Translations under genes and position numbers: made by a program | Part shown: positions 1 through 7,609 of the stretch, piece by piece | Layout of the letters: every line of letters begins with the position of its first letter | Numbering within the stretch: position 1 is the stretch's first letter | Notes under the pieces: generated by a model | Database searches by the model: none | Seen by the model: only the letters and a program-made list of their open reading frames with translations | What the model was told of the DNA's origin: nothing | Source of the DNA: DASRAU01 sp035638075 | GTDB taxonomy: Bacteria > Acidobacteriota > Polarisedimenticolia > Gp22-AA2 | Assembly: GCA_035638075.1 (NCBI GenBank) | Contig: DASRAU010000009.1 | Coordinates: 1-64,000 of the forward strand | Direction: 5' to 3' | Length of the DNA: 64,000 nucleotides

Positions 1-187
1 CATTCGGCAGCTCCTCGAGCCTGCAGATGGTGAGCGTCGAGCCCTGGTCGACATCGCGGGTGCGGTAGTTCCAGACCTGACCCACGGCCAGCCCGTGCGC
101 CTGGGCGTCCTGGGCCGGACGCCCGCTGTCGCGACCACACGACGCCAGCAACAGGAGCGCCGCGAGCGAAGCCGCCTTGCGATTCAC
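1..187 (-). CDS. putative lipoprotein, N-terminal part (runs off window)
   Basis: The reading frame starts with GTG at 187 and leaves the window at base 1, giving 62 visible codons. The first residues (MNRKAASLAALLLLASC) form a lipoprotein signal: basic n-region, Leu/Ala core and a lipobox L-A-S-C with Cys17 as the lipidated residue. The rest contains a G-Q-V-W-N-Y-R-T stretch of the kind found in secreted beta-sheet proteins, but I do not recognise the family. The GTG start overlaps the TGA stop of the upstream gene (GTGA), so it is probably translated by coupling to that membrane protein. The C-terminus is outside the window. Confidence 0.6.
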   Translation of the reverse strand, partial: MNRKAASLAALLLLASCGRDSGRPAQDAQAHGLAVGQVWNYRTRDVDQGSTLTICRLEELPN

Positions 188-1149
188 ACGACTCGCGAGA
201 GCCAGTGCATGATGTTGAGCGCCAGCTGTCGGTTGTCGTACCCGGGAACGTTCATCCCGACCAGCGTCCCATCGCGCTCGCGCTGGGCCCGCAGCATTCC
301 CGCCTCGCCGAGGACGACGACCCGCCCCGCCTGCACTTCCAACGCAAGCCCCTGGGCCCGGCCGGCTGCGGACGCCGGCGCGCCATACTCCATGCTGACG
401 CGCACGTCGCCGCCATCGCGCTCCACCCGGGGAGGACCTGGCGGCCGCTCGGTGGCCGTGTCCGACAAGGCGAGGAAGGGCACCGCGCCGGAGGGGCCCT
501 GCACCGACGATCCCGTGAAGGTCAGCACTCGCCGCACCCGCTCCGCTTCGCTCCGACCGTGGAGGATCGGATGGTCCCGAAGGAGCCCGTTGTCCTCCGA
601 GAACACCAGGTGACTGTCGCCCCGGGCGGGGTCATCGTGCGCTTCGTCCTGAACGAGGCCGGCCCCCAGCGTGACGTCGAATCGGCGGGCCAGTGAGGAG
701 GCCGCCGCCCCGAATGGCCAGTGGTCGGTCACGAGGAGCAGCGAGCCGCCGCCGCGCACCCAGGCCTCGACGACGTCACCCTCGGCCTCCGAGTACGCCG
801 CGGCATCGTTGGCATCGTTCGCGCCCCGGGCGGCGGCGAGGATCAGGACCGACACGCCCACCAGGGCGGGCGCAGTCAGAGGCTGCTGCGAAACCCGCAG
901 CGTGTACCCGTCAGCCCGCAGGAGGTCCGCGAAGGGTTTGTAGTCTTCCGTCGAGGTGTGGATGTTCAGGTGCCCCTCGCCGAAGAGGACCACCGGACCG
1001 TCGGCTCGATAGGCCGGATTCGTCACCCGCGTATCGAAGGACCGGTCGTACGGCTGAGCGCTCTTCGAGAAGAACAGCACTGCAACCGCCACGGACGCGA
1101 TGAGCACGGCCCCCGCCACCATCGCCAGGCGCGACCCTGTCCGGCTCAT
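184..1149 (-). CDS. membrane-anchored DUF4350-like protein
   Basis: 321 residues. An N-terminal signal-anchor helix (about residues 9-28) is followed by an extracytoplasmic domain. That domain opens with a strand V-V-L-F-G-E-G-H, then has a strand-rich segment with V-L-I-L-A-A-A and an E-A-W-V-R-G-G-G-S-L-L-L-V-T-D-H motif. This resembles the DUF4350/GldG-type domain, a class I glutamine-amidotransferase-like fold without an obvious catalytic Cys. Function is unknown. The start at 1149 was chosen because it gives the anchor helix and sits 7 nt after a TAACCT box; the longer frame upstream has no family-like sequence and would overlap the divergent gene at 1310. The stop overlaps the downstream lipoprotein start. 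Confidence 0.65.
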   Translation of the reverse strand: MSRTGSRLAMVAGAVLIASVAVAVLFFSKSAQPYDRSFDTRVTNPAYRADGPVVLFGEGHLNIHTSTEDYKPFADLLRADGYTLRVSQQPLTAPALVGVSVLILAAARGANDANDAAAYSEAEGDVVEAWVRGGGSLLLVTDHWPFGAAASSLARRFDVTLGAGLVQDEAHDDPARGDSHLVFSEDNGLLRDHPILHGRSEAERVRRVLTFTGSSVQGPSGAVPFLALSDTATERPPGPPRVERDGGDVRVSMEYGAPASAAGRAQGLALEVQAGRVVVLGEAGMLRAQRERDGTLVGMNVPGYDNRQLALNIMHWLSRVV

Positions 1150-1156
1150 GCGGCGA

Positions 1157-1162
1157 AGGTTA
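1157..1162 (-). promoter_or_regulatory. -10-like box TAACCT, candidate leaderless promoter
   Basis: On the minus strand TAACCT lies 7 nt before the ATG at 1149. No good Shine-Dalgarno sequence is present at normal spacing. The layout matches eight other starts in this window and would place the transcript start at or next to the ATG. No convincing -35 was identified. Confidence 0.35.
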
Positions 1163-1274
1163 CCACCCCATGGACCCAGGGAGGGGACGGGGAACGAGTT
1201 CGAAATGGCGCGAGGCCATCGGCGGCCATCCGGGATGTGACCGCCTGCGGCGTGATCCCTTTTCCGAATCGGTC

Positions 1275-1302
1275 TTGACCGGCGGGAAGTCGTGCTTAGA
1301 TT
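1275..1302 (+). promoter_or_regulatory. sigma70-type promoter, leaderless
   Basis: TTGACC at 1275-1280, a 16-nt spacer, and TAGATT at 1297-1302. The ATG of the next gene is at 1310, 7 nt after the -10 box, so transcription should begin essentially at the start codon. No ribosome binding site precedes the ATG. This is the clearest of the leaderless candidates because both hexamers are recognisable. Confidence 0.55.
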
Positions 1303-1309
1303 CGGTTGC

Positions 1310-2158
1310 ATGCGAAGGATGTTTGCGGCGACCGCGGTGGGTGTGCTCATGCTGATGCCGGCCGTCGCCCTGGCGCGCGGCACCATGAGCTCCGGGTTCC
1401 GCAACGTCGGGTCGCGGCCGATGAGCGTCGCCGTGCTGCCGGGACGGGCGGATTTCATCCAGGGACGGCTGGTGGTGACGGCGCAGAAGGGGAAGGACTG
1501 CGCCGCGCTCGAGCGCGAAGCCGGGGTGGCGGTGCGCACGAACCTGGAGATGCTCGGGTACCGGGTGCGGCTCCTGACCAGGCAGGACCTCGAACAAGAC
1601 GCCGGTCTGCGCGATCTGGCCGCGCGCGTGAACGATCAGTTCGGCGAAGCATGGAAGACCCTCGTCCGGAACCCGGAAGCGGTGAACCAGGGACGCGCGG
1701 CGACCGGCGGGGACGACGCGGTGCGGCTCGTGGCTGCCCTTGGAGTGGACGGTCTGGCCCTGACCCGCGTCATCGCCGTGACGCCGCCGGAGGAGCAGGG
1801 AGCCCCGGAGGCCAAGAGGCCCGCGAAGGGCGCCGGCGACTCCTACAGCCGCGTGGACCTCGGCATCGTCGGAAAGGAGGGACGTATCGAGGCCTTCTTC
1901 ACCGGCCTGCTGGCCGCCTCCTCCGGTCAGCTCACCGGGCGCCCGGCGAAGGTCATGGGCCGGGTGGCCGAGGAGGCCTTCGCCCAATACCCGCCGGCCA
2001 GCGAGCCGGGACGGCTGCGCAAGGAAGTCTCCCTCCCGGCGGCCGAGCAGTGGAGCCGGGGGATGGTCCCGTTCAGCGATGAGGCCGCCCTGCGCGATTT
2101 CGAGGTGCTGCTGAAAAGACCGCCCGTTCCGGCCGGAGCCTCCCGGGCACAGGACTAG
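1310..2158 (+). CDS. secreted protein of unknown function
   Basis: 282 residues. An N-terminal signal peptide (MRRMFAATAVGVLMLMP then A-V-A-L-A) precedes a mature region with a strand S-V-A-V-L-P-G-R, a segment V-R-T-N-L-E-M-L-G-Y-R-V-R-L-L-T, and a central part reading D-G-L-A-L-T-R-V-I-A-V. That alternation resembles small periplasmic proteins that build a Rossmann-like or TolB-N-like domain, but I cannot assign a family. It is transcribed away from the DUF4350-like gene. The ATG at 1310 fits the signal peptide and the promoter immediately upstream; ATG 1319 is a possible alternative. Confidence 0.6.
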   Translation: MRRMFAATAVGVLMLMPAVALARGTMSSGFRNVGSRPMSVAVLPGRADFIQGRLVVTAQKGKDCAALEREAGVAVRTNLEMLGYRVRLLTRQDLEQDAGLRDLAARVNDQFGEAWKTLVRNPEAVNQGRAATGGDDAVRLVAALGVDGLALTRVIAVTPPEEQGAPEAKRPAKGAGDSYSRVDLGIVGKEGRIEAFFTGLLAASSGQLTGRPAKVMGRVAEEAFAQYPPASEPGRLRKEVSLPAAEQWSRGMVPFSDEAALRDFEVLLKRPPVPAGASRAQD

Positions 2159-2166
2159 CTTTCCAG

Positions 2167-2208
2167 CCGCGCTGGCGCTTGAAGGGTCGCCGCCGCGCTA
2201 GCGCTTGA
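2167..2208. repeat. 16-bp imperfect direct repeat at convergent gene ends
   Basis: Two copies of CCGCGCTNGCGCTTGA (2167-2182 and 2193-2208) differ at one base and are 26 bp apart. The second copy contains the last codons and stop of the minus-strand histidine kinase, so the first looks like a short tandem duplication of that gene end. Each copy has a small self-complementary core (AGCGCT-type). Confidence 0.6.
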
Positions 2209-3379
2209 GCGGCAGCCGCACGGAGAACTCGGCCCCCTTGCCGGGGCCGTCGCTTCGGGCCTGCACGCTGCCGCCGTGGAGCGTCACCAGGTTCTTCACC
2301 AGCGACAGGCCGATGCCGAGCCCGCCGTTGGAACGCACCCGGGTCGATTCCGCCTGCGTGAACAGCTCGAACAAACGCGGCATCAGCTCCGGAGGGATGC
2401 CGACTCCGGTGTCCTTGATGTGGACCACCGCCTCCTGGTCCTCGACCGTCCCCTTGATCCAGATCGAGCCGCCTTCGGGGGTGAACTTGCCGGCGTTGTT
2501 GAGCAGGTTGACGAAGACCTGCACCAGCCGGTCAGGATCGGCTTCGACGACCATCGGCGCCGGCGGGAGCAGCTCCTCGAGTTGGTGACTGCGCCCGCGC
2601 AGGAAGGGACCTGCCGTCTCCATGGCCCGGCGCACGATCTCCTGGACCGCGACCGGCTCCTTCTTCAGCTCGACCTTGCCGGCGCCGATGCGGGAGAGGT
2701 CCAGCAGGTCGTCCACCAGGCGTCGCAGGCTGTCCACCTGCCGCTCGATGACATCGAGGGGGTAGGCGAGGCCGGGGTCTGCGGGGGCCGCCATGCGGAT
2801 GAGGTCCACCGCGTTGCTCAAGGGGGCAAGCGGGTTGCGCAGCTCGTGCGACAGCGTGGAGAGGAACACGTCCTTGCGGCGCGAGGAGGCATCGAGGTCC
2901 TCCACCTGGTTGCGCAGCGTCTCGATCTGCTCCCAGAGGTCGGTGCGGCTGCGGAGGATCTTGCCGTACCCGAGCAGGCGGCCCTGCGGATCCCGCAGGG
3001 CGACCATGAGCCCGGTCGCCCAGAAGCGCGAGCCGTCTCCGCGCTTCATCCAGCGGTCGTCCTCGGCGTTGCTGTCCTCGCGGGCGACCGTCATCTCGTG
3101 CTCGGGGAGTCCCTGCTGCACCTCTTCGCGGGTGAACAGGCGGGAGACCGGCTGGCCGATCGCCTCGCTGCGCGGCAGGCCGAAGATGCGCTCGGCTCCG
3201 TTGTTCCACCAGGTGATCCGCCCCTCGCAGTCGAGCAGCATGATGGCGTGCTCCTGGGTGCACTCGGCCAGGCGCCGGAGCAGCCGCTCGACGGACTGCG
3301 GGTCGTCGGTGGCGTCGGCGCAATCGGGGTCTTCGGAGTCCGGCGCCTGCTCGTCGGGTGCTCGAGTGCTGTTGCTCAT
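2198..3379 (-). CDS. soluble PAS-domain sensor histidine kinase
   Basis: 393 residues, no membrane segment. A PAS domain (about 35-150, with W-W-N-N-G-A-E-R-I-F-G-L) is followed by a HisKA dimerisation helix with the phospho-acceptor His178 in the motif LSHELRNP, then an HATPase domain with an N box (VNLLNNAGKF), G1 box (DTGVGIPPE) and G2 box (GGLGIGLSLV). The conserved acidic patch in PAS supports cytoplasmic sensing of a small ligand or redox state. No response regulator is adjacent, so it is an orphan kinase. Start 3379 is chosen because residues after it begin a normal disordered N-tail; an upstream in-frame start at 3463 is possible. Confidence 0.8.
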   Translation of the reverse strand: MSNSTRAPDEQAPDSEDPDCADATDDPQSVERLLRRLAECTQEHAIMLLDCEGRITWWNNGAERIFGLPRSEAIGQPVSRLFTREEVQQGLPEHEMTVAREDSNAEDDRWMKRGDGSRFWATGLMVALRDPQGRLLGYGKILRSRTDLWEQIETLRNQVEDLDASSRRKDVFLSTLSHELRNPLAPLSNAVDLIRMAAPADPGLAYPLDVIERQVDSLRRLVDDLLDLSRIGAGKVELKKEPVAVQEIVRRAMETAGPFLRGRSHQLEELLPPAPMVVEADPDRLVQVFVNLLNNAGKFTPEGGSIWIKGTVEDQEAVVHIKDTGVGIPPELMPRLFELFTQAESTRVRSNGGLGIGLSLVKNLVTLHGGSVQARSDGPGKGAEFSVRLPLKR

Positions 3380-3471
3380 CGTTGGCTGGCCGGCTCGTGA
3401 AGCGGGCGCCACGATTTTGAACCCGAGGGCGATGGGCGGCAAAAAGTGGTCCGTAGAAACCACGGGAAGCT

Positions 3472-4467
3472 TCAGCGTTGCAGGCCTTCGCGTGTCGTCA
3501 CCACGACTTTTTCGCCGATGGTGATCGCCATCAGGTCGTGTCCGACCTCGAGCGGGCCGTCGTAGAACTTCCTGGTCGGCGGGATCAGGTCCTCGTCGGT
3601 CGCGGGCGAGGGAACGATGTGGGAATAGACCGCCAGGCGCGGGCGGGCCTTCGCGAACAGGCGGCCGCAGTCTTCGGGCGTGGCGTGGCGCGCCAGGATC
3701 GTCTCGATCGCTTTCGGGTCGTCGATCGCCGCGAGGCGGCGCTCGGCGTCGGGCGAGATCACCTCGTGGACGAGAAGGTCGGCCCCCCTCGCCGCGGCGG
3801 CCACGGCGCTGGTGGCGCGCGTGTCCCCCGAGAGAACGACGCTGTGGCCCGCGAAGTCGATGCGATAGCCGAACGCCGGCCGGACCGGGCCGTGATCGAC
3901 CGCGAACGCGACCACGCCGAGCCCGTCCTTCTGGAAGAGGACGCCGGGGAGACCGTCCTTCGCCTTCAGCCGCGCTCCATTCGGTGCGAGGCCTTCGTCC
4001 TGCTGCCGCATCTTCACATCGAAGGCGAAGGCCGCGGTCAGGTGCGTCGCCAGCTCCGCCGTCCCCTTCGGCCCGTACAGCGAAAGTGGCCAGTGGCGTC
4101 CGAACAGCCAGCCGGTCAGCCAGAGATCGGGAAGCCCGACGACGTGGTCGGAGTGAAGGTGGGTCAGGAAGACGGCGTCGATCGACCGCAGCAGTGGCGC
4201 TCCGTCGAGCTGGAACAGTCGCTGCGTCGCGCCGCGCCCGCAGTCGAAGAGGAGTTTCGTGTCGCCGGCCTCGACCAGGATGGCCGGACCGAACCGATCG
4301 ATCGAGGGGCGCGGATTGCCGGTCCCCAGGAGCGTCACGCGGAACAGGGGCTCGGGCGTCTTCGTCGTCTCCGCGCCCGTTGGCTGCGAGGCGTCCGGCG
4401 CGGCCAGAACCGGCCCGCCGGGAAAGGCGATCATCAGAATGGCCAGCAAGGCGATGCCTCCGGTCAC
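3472..4467 (-). CDS. exported metallo-beta-lactamase-fold hydrolase, RNase Z-like
   Basis: 331 residues. A hydrophobic signal peptide (G-I-A-L-L-A-I-L-M-I-A-F) ends near residue 22. The mature protein has an RNase Z/arylsulfatase-type metallo-beta-lactamase domain: L-F-D-C-G-R-G-A-T near the start, the zinc motif HxHxDH in FLTHLHSDHVVGLP, S-G-D-T for the bridging Asp, and a C-terminal Y-S-H-I for the last His. Exported members of this branch are often annotated as MBL-fold hydrolases or arylsulfatases; the substrate is unknown. The GTG start at 4467 follows a TACCAT box by 6 nt and does not overlap the divergent gene at 4550. Confidence 0.75.
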   Translation of the reverse strand: MTGGIALLAILMIAFPGGPVLAAPDASQPTGAETTKTPEPLFRVTLLGTGNPRPSIDRFGPAILVEAGDTKLLFDCGRGATQRLFQLDGAPLLRSIDAVFLTHLHSDHVVGLPDLWLTGWLFGRHWPLSLYGPKGTAELATHLTAAFAFDVKMRQQDEGLAPNGARLKAKDGLPGVLFQKDGLGVVAFAVDHGPVRPAFGYRIDFAGHSVVLSGDTRATSAVAAAARGADLLVHEVISPDAERRLAAIDDPKAIETILARHATPEDCGRLFAKARPRLAVYSHIVPSPATDEDLIPPTRKFYDGPLEVGHDLMAITIGEKVVVTTREGLQR

Positions 4468-4473
4468 CCGCGG

Positions 4474-4479
4474 ATGGTA
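4474..4479 (-). promoter_or_regulatory. -10-like box TACCAT, candidate leaderless promoter
   Basis: Minus-strand TACCAT is 6 nt before the GTG at 4467 and no Shine-Dalgarno sequence is seen. It belongs to the recurrent TANNNT-then-start pattern of this window. The -35 region is not convincing. Confidence 0.3.
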
Positions 4480-4497
4480 GCCGACATCGTCGAGGGA

Positions 4498-4503
4498 TAG
4501 AAT
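4498..4503 (+). promoter_or_regulatory. -10-like box TAGAAT for the DUF4242 gene
   Basis: TAGAAT reads toward the gene at 4550, leaving a leader of about 40 nt with a strong AGGAGGGG ribosome binding site at 4538-4545. The -35 is not obvious. Together with the TACCAT box on the other strand it suggests back-to-back promoters between the two divergent genes. Confidence 0.3.
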
Positions 4504-4549
4504 CGCGGCTTCATCGCCGTCCGGGAGCGGGGCGGACAGGAGGGGAAAC

Positions 4550-4822
4550 ATGAAGACCTACGTCATCGAGCGGGACATTCCCAAGGTCGGGACTCTCGAG
4601 CGGCAGCAGCTCAAGGAAGCGTCGGCCAAGTCGAACGCCGCGCTCAAGCAGCTCGGATGGGACATCCAGTGGGTGGAGTCGTTCGTCGCGCGCGACAAGA
4701 CGTTCTGCATCTACCGCGCCGCGAGCGAGGAGATCATCCGCAAGCACGCCGAGCTGAGCGGCTTCCCGGCGACGAAGATCACCGAGGTCTTCAAGAAGAT
4801 CGACCCGACGACCGCGGGGTAG
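4550..4822 (+). CDS. DUF4242 family small protein
   Basis: 90 residues, soluble. The opening M-K-T-Y-V-I-E-R-D-I-P-K-V-G and the core W-V-E-S-F-V-A-R-D-K-T-F-C-I-Y-R-A are hallmarks of DUF4242, a ferredoxin-like alpha/beta fold whose structurally studied members bind nickel. The end (S-G-F-P-A-T-K-I-T-E-V) also fits. The length is normal for the family. Start is fixed by AGGAGGGG 4 nt upstream of ATG 4550. It stands alone and diverges from the metallo-hydrolase gene. A role as a small metal-binding or accessory protein is inferred from the family only. Confidence 0.8.
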   Translation: MKTYVIERDIPKVGTLERQQLKEASAKSNAALKQLGWDIQWVESFVARDKTFCIYRAASEEIIRKHAELSGFPATKITEVFKKIDPTTAG

Positions 4823-4880
4823 CCCGGCGGCGCCATCCTGAATGGAAGGCGGCGGCCGCCGAGCCCCCCGCTGGGTCCCG

Positions 4881-6386
4881 TTACAATCCCGGCGTCGGAT
4901 CGGGCGACGGGCGCGGCTTCTTCGAGCGCAGCGTGAAGGCGTGGCCGAAGACGTAGTCGGCGACCTTCCGGCCCTGCGCGATTCCCTCCACCTTGTCGAA
5001 TGACCAGTGGATGCCGAGATAGATGCGGCTCTGGCCGTTCTCCTCCTCGGCCTGCGACAGCGTGGCGAACGAGCGCGGCAGGAGGGGCCGCACGTGTCCT
5101 CCGATGTCCGTCGTGACGCCGTTGTACTCGTCGGACACGAAGGTGAACGGGATGGCGTCGGTGCCGTAGAACCGGCGCAGCACTTCGAACACCGCCCCGC
5201 CGAACCCCGCGTGCCCGGAGGGGTACGCGGGGAACGGCGGCGTGAAGTTGGGCCCGGTCGTGTTGCTCGCCGGCGCGCACAACGGCACGAAGCCGGGGTC
5301 GCCGATGGTGTCCGCGTTGCCGTCGCCGGCGCCGGTCGGCCCGGTGTTGGGGTCGGCTTCGCGGATGCCGGTGACCGGCCGCCAGAAATCCCAGTGGTAT
5401 TTCGACTCCCAGACGGCGATGCCGGCGTCGGCCATCGCGGTGTTCACCAGCGCCAGCAGCCGCGCCAGCGACACGGTGTCGGTGTTCATCTGGTCGGCGA
5501 TGGTGACGACGATCTGGTTGTACAGGCGCGGCGGCGCGCACAGGCTCGGGGTGCCGTCGTAGGCCCAGTAGATGCCGATCTGCGTCTGCTCCTCGGTGCG
5601 CTCGGCCGAGGTCTCCGAGCCGAGGCGCCGCACCTCGTCGTAGGCGGCGGCGTATTCCGGGCCGGTCATGGAGGGCGGCGGCGGGACGCGGTACTGATCG
5701 CCGGACGTCAGGACGAACGGACGCACCTCCCCCCAGTGCGCGCCGAGCGCGGCCGTGGACCGGCTGATCGGATCCTGGCGCCAGTGTCCCGGCTGATCGC
5801 TCGTCGTCCAACCGGCCCCGAGCTGCGGCTCGGGGATCTCCGAGCCGTCCCCGGCGCGCCCGGCCAGCACTGCCGCGGCGGCGCGGTGCCCGAGATCGAC
5901 TCCGTCGCCGAAGCCGCGCCCGCGCATGGGAATCTGCGCCAGGTCGGAGGCGAGCGCGGCGTCGATCCGATCCCTTTGCGACGGGTACATCGCCACGAGA
6001 GCGTCATGGGCCGCCTGGGCGATGGCGCTGTCCATGGACGTGCCGGCCTTCGCGGCCGGCAGGCCGGTGTAGGAGTTGTACTGGTTCGCGATCGCGTTCA
6101 CCGCCTCGAACACCGCGATGTGCACGATGGCCATGGCGCGGCTGGCGCGCCCGGGCCCGACCTGCTGCCCATAGGTCCAGGTGTCGCCCGGGCCGGGTCG
6201 CGTGTGGTCGAGCCCGCTCGCGTCGATGGCGATCCGGTTCCAGTGGACCAGGCGGTCGCGCGTCGACGACGGCGAGGTCGGCAGCGGCGCGGCGGAGGCC
6301 GGCGCCGCGGGCGCTGCAAGAGCCGTGAGAAGGAAGAGAGCGAGAGTGGTCCACCCTCCAAGAGCGGAGATGCACTTGGGATGCAT
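4881..6386 (-). CDS. secreted vanadium-dependent haloperoxidase / PAP2 phosphatase
   Basis: 501 residues with a signal peptide (about 1-33, ending in A-P-A-S-A-A-P). The C-terminal half carries the complete PAP2 signature: K-x6-RP in KYHWDFWRP, PSGH in YPSGHAGFGG (His392), and SR-x5-H-x3-D in SRIYLGIHWSFD. These residues bind vanadate or phosphate, and length and layout match bacterial vanadium haloperoxidase-related proteins rather than the short acid phosphatases. The reaction would be halide oxidation with peroxide, or phosphatase activity if vanadate is not bound. ATG 6386 has a GGAG motif upstream. It is a single gene between convergent and divergent neighbours. Confidence 0.85.
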   Translation of the reverse strand: MHPKCISALGGWTTLALFLLTALAAPAAPASAAPLPTSPSSTRDRLVHWNRIAIDASGLDHTRPGPGDTWTYGQQVGPGRASRAMAIVHIAVFEAVNAIANQYNSYTGLPAAKAGTSMDSAIAQAAHDALVAMYPSQRDRIDAALASDLAQIPMRGRGFGDGVDLGHRAAAAVLAGRAGDGSEIPEPQLGAGWTTSDQPGHWRQDPISRSTAALGAHWGEVRPFVLTSGDQYRVPPPPSMTGPEYAAAYDEVRRLGSETSAERTEEQTQIGIYWAYDGTPSLCAPPRLYNQIVVTIADQMNTDTVSLARLLALVNTAMADAGIAVWESKYHWDFWRPVTGIREADPNTGPTGAGDGNADTIGDPGFVPLCAPASNTTGPNFTPPFPAYPSGHAGFGGAVFEVLRRFYGTDAIPFTFVSDEYNGVTTDIGGHVRPLLPRSFATLSQAEEENGQSRIYLGIHWSFDKVEGIAQGRKVADYVFGHAFTLRSKKPRPSPDPTPGL

Positions 6387-6518
6387 GAAGGCTCCAGGGG
6401 AGGGGGGGAGAGCCGGGAGGGTACGGCGAAGCTCGCGATCGCGCTACAAGAAACTGCGGGAATTCTCGCGAGCGATGCGGTCCGGGAATTTTTCAGGCGG
6501 GCGCGTGGCCGCTGCGTC

Positions 6519-6899
6519 TCATTTCCACAGCCCGTGGGCTGCGAGACGTCCAACCCAGACGGCGCCGATGGCGAAGACGAGGTGCGCCGCGACATTCCCG
6601 AACGCCAGGCCGCGCTCGCCGTCCCGCGCCAGGTTCAGCGTCTCGTTGCCGAAGGCGGAGAACGTGGTGAAGCCGCCGAGCACGCCCACGGCGATGAAGG
6701 CGCGCGCCTGCGGTGTCAGGAAGGCGTGCGATTCGGCGAGCTCCGAGATCGCTCCCATGACAAAGCAGCCGGCGACGTTGACGGCGAGAGTCCCGTAAGG
6801 AAACGCGGCGCCGGTACGCGACTGCACGAGACCGGAAAGCAGGTACCGGGCGATCGAGCCGAGGCAGCCGCCGAGACCGACCCACAGGATCGTCATCAC
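6519..6899 (-). CDS. crcB: fluoride exporter CrcB/Fluc
   Basis: 126 residues with four hydrophobic helices, the normal size for one Fluc subunit. Conserved family features are G-G-x-x-G-S-I-A-R-Y near the N-terminus, N-V-A-G-C-F in helix 2 and GGFTTFSAFGNE in helix 3, where the Phe and Thr residues line the fluoride pore. Fluc acts as a dual-topology homodimer in the inner membrane. I looked for the crcB fluoride riboswitch upstream and did not see it; instead a TATCAT box is 7 nt before the GTG at 6899 (ATG at 6896 is the alternative start), consistent with a leaderless transcript. Confidence 0.9.
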   Translation of the reverse strand: MMTILWVGLGGCLGSIARYLLSGLVQSRTGAAFPYGTLAVNVAGCFVMGAISELAESHAFLTPQARAFIAVGVLGGFTTFSAFGNETLNLARDGERGLAFGNVAAHLVFAIGAVWVGRLAAHGLWK

Positions 6900-6906
6900 G
6901 GGCCGG

Positions 6907-6912
6907 ATGATA
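6907..6912 (-). promoter_or_regulatory. -10-like box TATCAT upstream of crcB, leaderless
   Basis: Minus-strand TATCAT (five of six consensus bases) lies 7 nt before GTG 6899 and there is no Shine-Dalgarno sequence. The divergent MOSC gene starts at 6962, so the two promoters share a 62-nt gap. Confidence 0.4.
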
Positions 6913-6961
6913 GCGCGGCGGTGCGAAAATGGTCCGGTCCGCCGGGCGGGAGACCTTTCCG

Positions 6962-7609
6962 ATGCACGTCCAGGAACTGTGGCGCTACCCGGTGAAGTCG
7001 ATGGCGGGGGAGCGGCTCGACGAGATCGAGGCGACCCTCGCCGGCTTCGTGGGCGATCGTCTCGTCCAGGTGAGGCGGGGTCCGATGGCCCGCATCGTCA
7101 CGTCCCGCACCTCGCCCGCGCTCTTGGGACTGCGGGCGACTTGGGACGCCTCCGCGCGCGAGCCCCTGGTGAACGGCCGGCCGTGGCAGTCGTCCGAAGT
7201 CGCGGCACTCGTCCGCCGGGCGGCCGGCGAGGACGCCCGGCTCGAACGCCATGAGGAGGGACGCTTCGACGTCCTGCCTCTCCTGATCGCGACCGACGGC
7301 GCCGTCCGCGCGCTCGGTGTGGACCATCGCCGGCTGCGTCCGAACATCGTCGTCGGCGGCGTGGACGGACTGGCCGAGCGCGCCTGGCCGGGCCGGTTCC
7401 TCCGCCTCGGACGAAGCGTCGTCGTTCAGGTCGCGAAGCTGCGGCAGCGTTGTGTCATGACGACCTACGATCCCGACACGCAGGAACAGGATGTCGGTGT
7501 CCTGCGGCGCATCGTCGAGGAGTTCGACGGCCGCATGGCGCTGGATTGCGCCGTGGTGGAAGCCGGGCGCCTCCGCGTGGGCGACCCGGTCGAGCTCGTC
7601 AGCGCTTGA
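6962..7609 (+). CDS. MOSC domain protein
   Basis: 215 residues. The N-terminal MOSC_N-like strand contains R-Y-P-V-K-S-M-x-G-E, followed by a beta-barrel MOSC domain with the conserved Cys in the motif R-C-V-M-T-T-Y-D-P and the closing G-R-L-R-V-G-D-P-V-E-L. MOSC proteins handle molybdenum-cofactor-bound sulfur; stand-alone bacterial members such as YiiM/YcbX-type proteins reduce N-hydroxylated compounds with the cofactor. The start at 6962 begins directly at the domain and has GGGAGA upstream. Its stop codon directly abuts the stop of the converging XRE-type gene, with no spacer. Confidence 0.85.
   Translation: MHVQELWRYPVKSMAGERLDEIEATLAGFVGDRLVQVRRGPMARIVTSRTSPALLGLRATWDASAREPLVNGRPWQSSEVAALVRRAAGEDARLERHEEGRFDVLPLLIATDGAVRALGVDHRRLRPNIVVGGVDGLAERAWPGRFLRLGRSVVVQVAKLRQRCVMTTYDPDTQEQDVGVLRRIVEEFDGRMALDCAVVEAGRLRVGDPVELVSA

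Noticed and set aside
6900..6961. Fluoride riboswitch upstream of crcB
   Set aside because: The gap is only 62 nt, shared with the divergent gene, and none of the conserved riboswitch motifs is visible.
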